This document shows, in pieces, positions 46,299 through 56,945 of a DNA stretch of 64,000 nucleotides. Each line of letters opens with the position of its first letter. Positions within the stretch are counted from its first letter, which is position 1. The stretch is from Jaltomata sinuosa (taxonomy: Eukaryota; Streptophyta; Magnoliopsida; Solanales; Solanaceae). Location of the stretch: positions 62,001-126,000 of the forward strand of contig QJPP01001691.1 of NCBI GenBank assembly GCA_003996215.1, written 5' to 3'. Position numbers and translations under genes: made by a program. The notes under the pieces were generated by a model. The model did not search any database. It was not told where the DNA came from and saw only the letters and a list, made by a program, of their open reading frames with translations.

Positions 46299-47312
46299 TG
46301 TTATTTGGGTGATAAATAAAATCTGTATTTAAAACTTAGTAGAAACTAGAATATAAACTATTTCATAAAATAGTAAAGAAAAGAGATGAAGGAGAAAACC
46401 GAGCCCATTAAGTACACAGTGTGTCCTTAAGAAAATTATTCCCCTCAAGCACCCGAGGATGATGGAATATATCCTTCTAGGATAGAATGGTTTAACATCA
46501 ACAGAATAGCGGTACCTCAAATTCTGTTGAGCAGCGAACCACTCAATGGTAGTAAATCACACTTGAATTTATAAAGAAGAAATGTAGAAGTATACTTAAT
46601 AATTTCATACTCAAATAGTACTTACTTTCGTGCTTCATATCTGAGGAAGAATCAGATATTTATAGCCAAAAATTACTGCTTCAGAAAGGAAGCAAAGGTT
46701 CTATAAAATTGCACTGTTTCAGATACGTCGGGACCACATGCATTTCATACTTGAGGAGTTGCAGCTCGCAAGTCCCGTTGCAGACGCAATCCAGTGACAC
46801 TGCCAAAACTGGCAGTCACTTGGGCTGGAACATGCGTTTTGCAAGTGACAACTTGTGGCTCGCATGTCCTAACGCATGTCCAAAATAGTAAGTCGAAGAG
46901 ACACGCCCTTTTGACTTGGGATTCATGTGCGTTTCACATATACCGACATGCGACTCACACATGGAGAAAATATTATGGATCAGAATTTTGTCTTAAACAA
47001 TTAAGTTTAAATAAATTTTAATCCAAAAAGATAATCTCTCAATCGATCTCTGATAAATCCAAATTCAAATCTAAATCCAGAGCCGAATCTGAAGTCGAGC
47101 CGAGTGAGCAACGACGACGACGGCCTAAGGCTTGTCTTCTTCTCAACTATTTAAGACAAGGAGGAAGTATTTCTTAATATAAACACAAAAAATTTCCTTT
47201 CCACCACCAATGTGGCACAAATTCTCTTTACAAAAGCAAAAGAAATATTTCATTTTCCCTCCATTTTTATTTTCTCTATTTTCCATTCACTTTTCATTAA
47301 TAAACCCCAATA
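46299..47312 (-). repeat. Copia 3' LTR
   Basis: 1014 bp; minus-strand start TATTGGGGTTTATTAATG (TGTTGGGG expected) after a purine-rich CATGTGGAGAA, end CACCCAAATAACA, giving a TGTT..GGG / CCC..AACA terminal pairing. The part at 46299-46750 is the counterpart of 12142-12448 plus 30807-30943. Confidence 0.78.
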
Positions 47313-47864
47313 ATTCTCCACATGAATGGGGAATTACTATAAGATAAAAGAATATATGAACAAGTATGTGATCTACAAGCAATGATTAATTGCATTTAGA
47401 TAAGTAGGTTTTCTTTGGAACTTTTTGTAGTGAACTTATGTCTAATGCACTCCGTCAATCGATAGATGTGATATCTTTGCACCGTCAAACTTTGTTGTAC
47501 ACATAGACAATAAAAGTCACACAAATAACCTTTAACCATTTATGGTTCTCATGGTTTTATTCGTTTCATCCATAAACACTGCATGGTTTCATAAGTGCTT
47601 AGAGAATCGGTCTTTACCATCATTCTTCTTGAAGCGGCTTACACTTTACACTTACAAATATTTAATCCTATAGATTAACTAGTTGGTCATACCTGCCAAA
47701 CTTAGAAATCATTAAAAAAGCTTTAAGCCTTAAAAGCTTTACCCTTATTTCTGAACATTGTCTTCATCACGAGAATGAGTTGAGTTATTTGATAATGTTG
47801 AACTGTCAATCATAACTTTGTTTCTCTTTGAACCTAGCTCTTGGGATCTCCAGTCTACTAGGTA
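47313..47864 (-). other. Copia 3' untranslated region
   Basis: Between the pol stop (about 47865) and the 3' LTR. No coding signal. Ends with the polypurine-like tract before the LTR. Confidence 0.6.
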
Positions 47865-48421
47865 GAGTTACCTCCATGATGACTTGTCTTAGGCCTTAAA
47901 CTCATTCCCTTTGATAATCTTTCAACTATCTCTCTAGTTAGGCCTTTTGTAAATGGATCTGCCACATTATATCTTGACTTTACATAGTCAATCATGATAA
48001 TTTCACTAGTGAGTAATTATCTAACAGTATTATATATTCATCGTATGTAATGAGATTTATCGTTATATATAATGCTCCCTTCCCTACTTATTACCACTTG
48101 ACTATCACAGTGCATGCATACAGGTGCCAACGGTTTAGGTCAACATGGAATATCTTCCAAGAAATTTCGGAGCCACTCAACTTCTTCATCGACTTTATCT
48201 AAAGCTATAAATTCAGATTCTATTGTAGAGCGAGCAATACAGGTTTGTTTTGAAGACTTTCAAGAAATTGCTCCTCCACCAAGAGTAAATACATACCCAC
48301 TTATGGATTTAACTTCAGATGATCCAGTGACCCAATTTGCATCACTATATCCTTTAAGTACTACAAGATATTTGTTATAATGCAAAGCATATTTTTGAGT
48401 ATATTCCCAATACCCCAAAAC
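47865..48421 (-). pseudogene. Copia RNase H and pol C-terminus
   Basis: Minus strand: GYSDANWVTGSSEVKSISGYVFTL, ARSTIESEFIALDKVDEEVEWLRNFL, HCDSQVVI, then VKSRYNVADPFTKGL and a HHGGNST end, the usual close of copia pol. The first RNase H Asp (YSDANW) and the Glu (SESEF type) are present. Several stops, one at the SW codon after GGGAIS. Confidence 0.8.
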
Positions 48422-49420
48422 TCATTTCATTGCCATCCAATGAGTTTGTTTGGGATTACTCATGTACCAACTTAGTTTACTAATAGCACATACTATATTT
48501 GGTCGCATACAGTTCATAATATACATTAAACTTTTTAATACTCGTGCATATTTCAATTGTAATTCATCACCTTCATTCTTCTGAAGTGAAAAACTCACAT
48601 TAATTGATCTCTTGGCAATATTGAAATTCAAATACTTGAACTTTTCAAGTACCTTTTCAATATAGTGAGACTGTGATAGTGCTAGACCTTGAGGAGTTGT
48701 ATGAATTCTAATCCCTAAGATCACGTCAGTAACTCCTAAGCCTTTCATCTCAAATTCGCTAGCCAACATATGCTTAGTAGCATTTATGTCATAAATGTCT
48801 CTACTGATGATCAACATATCATCAACATACAAACAAATAATGATTTTATGATTTGGAGTGTCTTAATGTAAACACATGTGTCACACTCATTAATTTTAAA
48901 TCCATTTGTCAGCATTGTTTGGTCAAACTTTGCATGTTATTGTTTGAGTGCTTATTTTAGTTCGTAAAGTGACTTAACAAGTTTGCACACCTTCCTCTCT
49001 TTACCAGGAACCACAAAACCTTCAGGTTGTTTCATGTAAAAAAGAATTCTCCAACTCTTCATTCAAGAAAGTCATTTTTACATCTATTTGATGAATTGCA
49101 AGACCATAAACAGCCGCCAATGCAACTAACATCTGAATAAGTGTTATTCTTGTTATCGGTGAATATGTGTCAAAATAATCAAGGCCTTCCTTTTATCTAT
49201 AACCTTTCACAATAAGTCTTGTCTTATATTTGTTAATAGTACCATCAGCCTTCATTTTTCTTTTAAAGATCCATTTGGAACCTAACGGTTTATTTCCAGG
49301 AAGAAGATCAACAAATTCTCAAGTATGGTTGCTTAAGATTGATTCAATCTCACTATTGACAGATTTTTTCCAAAATGATGAGTTTCCAGAAGACATAGCT
49401 TCTTTAAACATTTGAGGCTC
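48422..49420 (-). pseudogene. Copia reverse transcriptase
   Basis: Minus strand from about 49420: SSFWKKSVNSEIESIL, LPGNKPLGSKWIFKRKMKADGT, GLDYFDTYSPITRITLIQML, AIHQIDVKMTFLNEELE, then the catalytic YVDDMLI (about 48829-48812) and SEFEMKGLGVTDVILGI. Stops and at least one shift before 48832. RT_2-type copia polymerase; the active-site Asp pair is kept. Confidence 0.83.
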
Positions 49421-49429
49421 ATTTTCAAG

Positions 49430-50400
49430 AACAAAAGTCACAAAATCCGATACAAAAGAAGTAGATATCCTTTGACGTTTACTATGTCTTGGATTCTCTT
49501 CATTAGAAGTACTTTTCTTTGGTCCTTCCCGAGGTTATTTAGATCTTTCACTTGATGACTCACCATATTATTTAGCATATTATCATGAATATCAAAATGT
49601 TCAGATTTGTGAATCAAAAATTGACATGCTTTACTGTTTAATTTGTAGCATATATAATAAAAATACAATCCACAGTCTTTGGTACTATCTTCACCCTCTT
49701 GGATTTAGGAACTTGGACTTTGATTAAGCATCCCCACACTTTGAAATATTTCAAGTTGGATTTTCTTCCTTTCTATTTCTCATATGGACTAGATTGTATT
49801 TTGTTGTGGGACACTCTATTGAGTATTTTATTTATTATAAGGATAGCTTCTCCCCATAAGCTTTGCGGTAAACCAGAACTTATTAATAAGGCATTCATTA
49901 TTTTCTTCAATGTTTAGCTTTTTCTTTTGCAATTCCATTAGATTGAGGTGTGTAAGGGGCAATAGTTTGATGGGTGATTCCATTTTCCAAACATATCTCC
50001 TCAAAAGAAAATTCATACTCTCCTCCCCTATCACTCCTTATCATTTTAATCTTTTTGTTCAACTGATTTTCAAATTCAGTTTTGTATTGCTTAAATACTT
50101 CAATTGCTTCATCCTTACTATTAAGCAAATAAACATAACAATACTGAGTACAATTGTCAATGAAGGTTATAAAATATCTTTTCCTACTATGAGATGGTGT
50201 TGACTTTATATCACAAATATCTGTGTGAATTAAGATCTAAAGGATTGAAATTCCTTTCAACAGACTTATGCGGATGTTTAACAAATTTTGATTCAACACA
50301 AGTCTTACATTATGATTTATTTCACTCAAATTTAGGCAATACTTCTAAACTAATCAGTTTTCACAAGGTTTTATTATTGAAATATTCTAAATGAACATGT
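49430..50400 (-). pseudogene. Copia integrase
   Basis: Minus strand: CVESKFVKHPHKSVERN (GAG-pre-integrase end), TFIDNCTQYCY-like first Asp (about 50150), KIKMIRSDRGGEYE (second Asp) and TPQSNGIAKEKAKH, where the usual NGIAERKN Glu position reads Lys. Downstream LKYFKVWGC, VPKSKRVKI and KTVDCIFI are the conserved integrase C-terminal region. Open only at 49907-50128. Confidence 0.8.
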
Positions 50401-50435
50401 CATAAATCATTTGACTCAATCAAGTAAGAAGAAAC

Positions 50436-50830
50436 TTAACTCTTATTCATTTCAACAGTCATTACATTGAGTTTGAAAAGGCCCTCAGTTAAGTAACTTA
50501 TTCCTATATAAATTTTATTCTTACTAACTACAACCTTATTGGAAATAAAAACATGCTTGAATCCATTCTTAGTAAGAAGTGAGGTTAAGATCAAGTTCTT
50601 CCGTAGATCAGGAACATGAAGGACATTTTTTAGAGTCATGACCATGTCGGATTTCATTTTCAAGTATATCTTGCATGTTCCTTCAACTTTTGTTGTAGCA
50701 GAGTTTGCCATAAGGATGGTCTCATCGGGTCCAGCGGCAGCATAGGATGCAAACAGGTCCTTATTGGTACACACATGATGAGTGGCACCGGAATATATCC
50801 ACTATTCTCTTGGGTTGCCAACCAAGTTGG
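50436..50830 (-). pseudogene. Copia protease
   Basis: Minus strand: a stop replaces a Trp of the usual EWWIDSGAT, then WIYSGATHHVC, so the catalytic Asp codon is now Tyr. Downstream LKNVLHVPDLRKNLILTSLL and KNKIYIG are intact, leading to the pre-integrase region. Open from 50774 to 50436. Confidence 0.83.
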
Positions 50831-51182
50831 ATTCAGAAAGCATGGCAGATAAGTCATCCACTTGTTCAACCATGTTTGCTTGACCCTTGTTCTTGCCTTT
50901 CTTTGGAGCCCGACAATCCAATGACTTGTGGCCAGCCTTGCCACAATTATAGCAGTTGCCTTTGAACTTTTTCTTTGGTGGATAGTTCGTTGGTTCAGAT
51001 GGCTTCGTTCTTTTCTTGTTTGTTGGTGCTTCTTCAATAATATTTGCTCTCGATATTGCTGAAATTACATGAGACTTTATTTTTGCAGCCTTATTGTCCT
51101 CTTCTATCCTTACACAAATAATCAAATATTCAAGAGTCATCTCCTTGCGCTTATGCTTCAAGTAGTTCTTAAAGTCCCTTCA
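50802..51182 (-). pseudogene. Copia gag, C-terminal half with zinc knuckle
   Basis: Minus strand from the insertion border: RDFKNYLKHKRKEMTLEYLI, RIEEDNKAAKI, a Lys-rich stretch, and an intact CCHC knuckle CYNCGKAGHKSLDC (50954-50913), which binds RNA. It continues, to the codon, the gag half at 31194-31783 on the plus strand. Bases 51178-51182 are the second half of the shared target duplication. Confidence 0.87.
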
Positions 51183-53394
51183 TGTAACGACCGGACCCTT
51201 CGTTACTTTAAGAATCGCGAAGTCGAATTATTAGGGAACTAATTTAAAGTATGTTTCTTTAAGTAGGGTGACGTAGTGGAAATTTTTTGGTTTTTAGAAA
51301 TAATTTGGGCTGACATCACTCTGCTATAGTGGTAATTATTCTGCTATAGCGGGACCGCCATAGCGGAGGGGTAACCGCCATAGCAGAGTGACGGGAGGCA
51401 GAAGCCTCAGGACAGGATTTAATAAAAGATGCTCTCCTCCTCAGTTGGAAAACATACGAGGGTTCCCCCAAAAATGCTCCTATGTTGCTCCAAGGGTTGG
51501 GGACCATAAAGAGGAGGAATTCCAGCTAAAGGACCACGAAAACCACAGATTTGGGCCTGTGGAATCATTAGGAATGCCTTCATAGAGCCAGAAATGCACC
51601 TTTGCAGCTGCTTGGCATCCAGGTAGGCTACATTTTCATTTGAGTAGATAGACCTATTTACATTTTGTACTTATCGTATAGAGGAATTGAGAATACATAT
51701 TTAGGCCTCTGGGCACGGAGTCTGGCAGATTCGATACTGGCGATGTGTGAATTAGGATTGTATGGAGTAAATGGCTGGTCTTGTGATATGTATAATGCAG
51801 CTATATTATTGTCTTGGTAGGATAAGATGATAGGCTCAGGGACTGGGATGTCGGGAAGGTTTTGGGAATCGAGAAAATGCTTAGAAACTTTGAGTAATGG
51901 AAATAGCAAACTCCTAGATCGGGTTTCAGGGATGTAAACGGCATGAGGTGTGGTTGCTGGTTCTACTAAAGGCTAAGGGGAGGTATTTTCCCATTCTACT
52001 TTTGGTCTAGGTAAATTTTCGGAAATCACGTGGTTGCTACTTTATACTAAAAAGGGACTTGGTATATGTTTGTAAAGGGTGAATGGGTTGGTCTACGGGT
52101 GGAGGTTGGGTTGAATTATCTACCCGGGGTGACGAGTAGGTGATAGTTAACGATTCCTCTAAATGTTGTATGTTTGTGTATTCTTATCTAAGTATTGGTA
52201 TGAGATGCATTGCTTAGGGAATTGTTTAGAAATGTCTAAGGGTACTGTTTTACAGTCTGGTGAATTGAAATGTGTGTTTTCTTATTGGTTTACAAGTTGA
52301 TTGTTCATTATTGTGATTGTGGATTGATTGAAATTCGGTTAGCTCGGGTACCACACCTGGTATGGAATAACACTAATGGTTGGTTCGGGTACCACACCTG
52401 GTACAAGATATACTAACGGTTGGCTTGGGTGCCACGCTTGGTATGGGTTTACTTTACTGCATTTGTTGCATTGATATTGGTTGCATCGTGGCATTTCATA
52501 TTTGGTTCCATGAGTGGAACGGGTTGTGTTATTGAACTGTATTAGTTGCTTATGGTCCTTGAGTGGCTGGGAATCTTATTTAACTGGCTGTATTGGTCTT
52601 GGTGTAGACCCGGTTGCATGTTTAACACTTAGGTGTTATTTAGAGGGGATCCAAGTGAGTCTGGGTCATATGTATATATATACAGGGTGGTTGTTGGTTA
52701 TGCTTTGTCTGCTAATCCTAGTCATATAAAGGTGATTCGTAGGGATTGGTAGAGTAACCCGAGTGGTAGTCCGGGTCAGAACTTAGTAGTTGAGCTAGTG
52801 ATGAGACTTGGGAAGTCTAAGGTTAGTACGACTTGGGAAGTCTATGGTTGTATGACTTAGGAAGTTAGAAGGGAGATTATTGGAGGATAGGATTGTATTG
52901 TTAAATTCATGTTTTCCCTGTTTTTCTTATATGATGGTAGGAGTGGATTTGGGTCGACCGATGATGCCTACCAGTACGTGTATTTGTACTGATTCTACTC
53001 TCGCTATACCTTTTGGTATAGTCTGGTTGCAGGGTTGGTGATGTTTCACAGGTTCAGGATGACGATGATTCTCCAGCAGCTCCTACTTCTTGATTCTATG
53101 GTGGGAGTTGTGTCTTCTTCATTTTGTATCATCTTGTAGTAGCTCTTGTACCTGTTTAGACTAGGTCCTAGGGAGAGGTGTTTCGAGTTGTAAACTTCTC
53201 ACTATTTTTTAAGTTTGTATTAAAAGTTTTCCTTATGTCATAAAGGTTGAAATGTTTTTCACATGTTAAGGATGAGGTTAATTTAACGGTTATTTTTGTT
53301 TTCCTCAAGTTACCTATTGGACGGGTGGTAAAGGTTCGTCTATCTAGGGGGTTAGAATAGGCGCCCGCACAGCCTGATAGGTTGGGTCATGACA
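51183..53394 (+). repeat. Element E 5' LTR
   Basis: 2212 bp. Lacks about 180 bp present in the 3' LTR (58505-58680 region). CTATAGCGG cluster at 51320-51390; 39-bp-type repeats (about 52335-52450); AGACTTGGGAAGTC copies near 52806-52860. More diverged from the other two LTRs of the pair than they are from each other. Confidence 0.87.
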
Positions 53395-53396
53395 GA

Positions 53397-53409
53397 TGGT
53401 GTCAGAGCC
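53397..53409 (+). other. Element E primer-binding site
   Basis: TGGTGTCAGAGCC, 2 bp after the LTR; tRNA-iMet type with one transition. Confidence 0.88.
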
Positions 53410-53564
53410 TAGGTTACTGGTCTCCCAGTATGAGAGCAAGGTGTCTAATAGAGTCCTACGGATTGGTGTGTTGACATCCACATTTAATATTTGGGAAGCT
53501 ATGGGGCATACTAGGAAACATCTTTTTTCTTTCATTCCTTCGTGAGGTTCATTTGCTTACTTGT

Positions 53565-53700
53565 ATGGGTTGAGTCCAATTGGTATCTCTCGATTCCAAT
53601 TGGTATCTCAGCAAGGTAAGGAAGGTCTTTGTACTTCGATTATGATCGGACAAGCAAGAGAAATTGGAACCGGGAAGGTTCCAATTGGTATCTGGCCTGA
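53565..53700 (+). promoter_or_regulatory. Leader hairpin and TGGTATC repeat region of element E
   Basis: Two AATTGGTATCTC copies (about 53578 and 53598) are followed by the perfect hairpin AATTGGAACC-GGGAA-GGTTCCAATT (53662-53686), which overlaps a third AATTGGTATCT copy. Kept in G and F. Position downstream of the primer site fits RNA packaging or dimerisation signals of retroelements; that role is inferred. Confidence 0.5.
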
Positions 53701-54676
53701 AAGGCTGTGGCAAGAATGGATAACTGGCTAATGGTCATCCATGGTACGAATAAAAGGCGAAACTATGTGACTTGATTTGGTTGTGATTTGATTTAGTTGT
53801 GGTTTGACTTGGTTGTGACATGAAGTTGGAATGTTGTGTTGTATAATTCTGGTGTGACTTACTTGGAATATGTGTAGATTGTTATCTGTCGTGCATATCG
53901 AGTCTGCAGAGGGTCATTAAGTGGGAAATTTTGTGTACCCTAGGCTGTGGTAAACGGTTAAATGTCTTGATTTAAAGAGTGGTGATGCATGTTAAAAGGG
54001 CTTATCACTGGTTAAGATGATAAGGGATTGGGGACTGTGACTGTAGGGAAGCTTCGGTTTCAAGACAATCGGGACTGGGTTGGGAACCATGGGAACAAGG
54101 GAGTCATTAGTGCGTAATGGCGGGAAGATATCATCGGGGACAACTACTTGTGGTGAATCCTTGTGATTGATTGTATTTTATGCTAAATTGCGATGCGTTG
54201 ATGCCAGGAATGGTCTTAAGGGTGGTTTAGGACCATGGCAGGATTCACGGGACTAGACAATAGTAATCGAGAAGGGGGAGAGATACACTTCAGGGAAATT
54301 CCAAATTTCATGTATTGTTACCATCGGACCGCTATAGCGAAAGTCAACCATTACGGTAGAACCACTATAGCGGAGTGACCACCGTTATAGCGGAAGAGCA
54401 TGAGGCAAAATGCCTGCTCTGTTTTCCCCTGTTTTCATTCCTCCCCGGGGGCAATGTAAAAGCATGTATTAAGTTATGAATCATTGTGTAAAGCAAGGAG
54501 AACATATTTATGACTAATATGATATGCGTAAAAAGAGAAATAGTGTCTAAAACTAGCATCCACATGCTAAAACAAAAGGAAAGAGGGGAAGGGAAATATT
54601 ATCTTAACAAGTCCCAAACAGAGGCAACCCAAAAGCAGTAAAGAGTGTCTAGTAAAATAGGGGAGAGAGGGAGGTC

Positions 54677-55833
54677 CTAAGCCTCATCATCACTCAGGAA
54701 GGGGAACTTTTGCATGTCCTAGGGCTCAAGGGCGGGGAGCGCTTGGCCCGGGGAGACACAAGAGTACATGACCTTAACGGTCTTCCACATCCGGGAAAAT
54801 ATGTGATCCCGAAAGTGCCTCTTCTTCTTCTCTTCCTATAACTCCATGCGGAGGGCTGCAAAGTCCTGAGAAGAAGGGGGAGGGGCTGCACCTCTTGCGT
54901 CAGTACCCTCCATGAATCTCTGGACAACTTCCAGATTCTCCTCCAGCTGGGCACGAGTGATCGGGGGCTGGGGCTGGGAAAGGGCAGGGGTATCATCATC
55001 GTCGTCGTCCTCAACCGGCTGACTGCTTCCAGCCTTATTCATCTTCCTCTTCTTCTTGGCGATGTCCTTCACTTGAATAGGGTCGAAGGGCTCGTCCATA
55101 GTCACCTCTAAATCAGTATGGTCCTCAGCACCCCAGCTCGCCTGCAAAGCTCCGATACCAGGCTCGAAAGATAGGGAACCTTCCTATGACCTCTGTAGAA
55201 GTCCTTCTACTTGGAGATTATTTGCTCGCCCGCGTTCTTTATTATACCCTGCATAGCATAAGCAACCACCATAGCCCTAGCATAAGTCACGTTGGTCTTA
55301 TTTCCCGATGGACGGATCTTTCTGGACACCACGTTCATCCACCTCCTATCATCGGGGGAGAAGTAAACACTAGTGATGCCCTCAGGACTAACCCAGTACA
55401 CCTTATCTCTGAACTCAGGTTCCACCAGAGTATTTCTCAGCCAAGTCATCTCCCACAGTCGGTACTAAGCCTCATACGCTTCATTGGAGATGTGGGGCAC
55501 CCCTAACACTTCCTTTATGATTCAGGCGTCCACGGGAACATCCACCCCTCGGATTTTGATGGTAGGGTTAAGTTCATCTTAACTAACGGTGGGGAGGATA
55601 GCATAGAACTCCCGCACCCATCCTTTTAGTGCAGGAGGGGGAGCCACTAGCACGGTACCCTAGACAAACTCTTGAATCCCACGGTGGAAGGCAGCTACTT
55701 TTCTGTCCACCCCAGTCATTTTGAAACCCCTCTCGTAACAGAAGCTGAACTTCTGGTAGTCCATGAACCTATCTCGACTAGCTTCATCGGGAAAACAATC
55801 ATAATCATACTCGGGCCATTGTCCTTTAGTCAT
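54677..55833 (-). pseudogene. Putative plant transposon protein-like ORF in element E (antisense)
   Basis: Inverted copy of 35294-36379. Start ATG at 55833 (MTKGQWPEYDYD), then DRFMDYQKFSFCYERGFKMTG, GWVREFYAILPT, IKIRGVDVPVDA, EVLGVPHISNEAYEA, YWVSPEGITSVYFSPDDRRW and AMQGIIKNAGEQI; a Lys-rich, then Asp-rich tail and FMEGTDARGAAPPP near the end. Stops at the REF codon (EFV-stop) and the SK-stop codon are shared with G; other stops are private. About 385 codons if read through. Function unknown: the family is often found in plant transposable elements. Confidence 0.6.
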
Positions 55834-56945
55834 TTGGTTATTTTATCCTGCAAATGTGATGAGGAGATGGGATTAGAAGAATAATAGAGCATCAAAGGGA
55901 GAAATTTGTTTCTAAGTGTTGGCTTGGGAGGCCACTATTTTACGGCCTTCCGCTATAGCGGATGACGCGTCCACCATAGAGAAACTGCTATAGAGGAGGA
56001 ATATATGTTGTAGTGGGACCGCCATAGTGGATCCCAACTGCTATAACGGTCTTCATCATCCCATACCTTCAAGGGGTGCATCAATACCGCCTCTTGGTTT
56101 AAAATTCCATTTTTGACATCCCAAGTTCAGATCTACCTACCCAAAGTTCCCCATTACTGTTTTCTACAACAATTTGGGCATTATAACCCCTATATATCGT
56201 CCAAATCACCACTTTTGTTCAAGAACAACCCTTTACATTCCACCCTATTTTTGGCCCCTTTTTGGCCAATGATAGCATAATCCTTACGCCCAGAATGCCT
56301 TGGAGGCATTGTAAACTTAAGGGAAGCATCCATGCTTAGAGAATTCAACAAAAATCCAACCGAGGTTCAGGTTCAATATACACCAAAGTTCTTAGTTTTC
56401 TACCATAAACATGTACAAATCGTGCAAGAGAGTAAGGGAGTAAGAAAATTCGATTATTACCTGAGATTTTCGACGTCGGGAGAGAGCAAAGTATTTTTGA
56501 AGGGAATGTGGGGATAATGAGGGGTGAAATCCGTTTCTCCCCTATTTCATTCTGCTGTCAACCGCTATAGCGATCGGGAGTCCGCTATAGCGGTATATTG
56601 TCTGCTATAGCGGATGGAAAATCAGTTTTTGGTAAGGAAAGGTTCTCTCGGGTCTTTTCAAATTTGTCCGTCCCAACATGACATGAGGCCCCAGATTTCT
56701 TGGGTGCTCGGAATAGGAAGATGTGTAATTTTCCTTGAGAGGCTCATAAATTCCTCATCAGGACGGGATTATGTTAAAACATTTCCCTCTTGTCGGTTAT
56801 ACTAATTAAGGAAAAGTTTGGCAACTTGCGCAGGTTCGTTAATTACGTGGTCACTTGGGATGGTGAAAGTCCCGAGCTAGTCTCCCTCGTCTTGTTATTA
56901 TTCCGGGATTATTCAGGGATGAATGATAGGTAAATTGGTATCTAT

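Noticed and set aside
46794..47021. 75-codon ORF with His/Thr-rich sequence
   Set aside because: Inside the copia LTR, no similarity, absent from the other LTR copy as far as visible.
49699..50394. Plus-strand ORFs (49699-49917, 49910-50203, 50194-50394)
   Set aside because: Antisense shadows of the copia integrase, which is recognised on the minus strand.
30807..51182. Two unrelated copia elements, one on each strand
   Set aside because: The gag halves meet at the same codon, each beside matching ends of one element type and with near-identical 5-mers; a single split element is far simpler, though an assembly join error remains possible.
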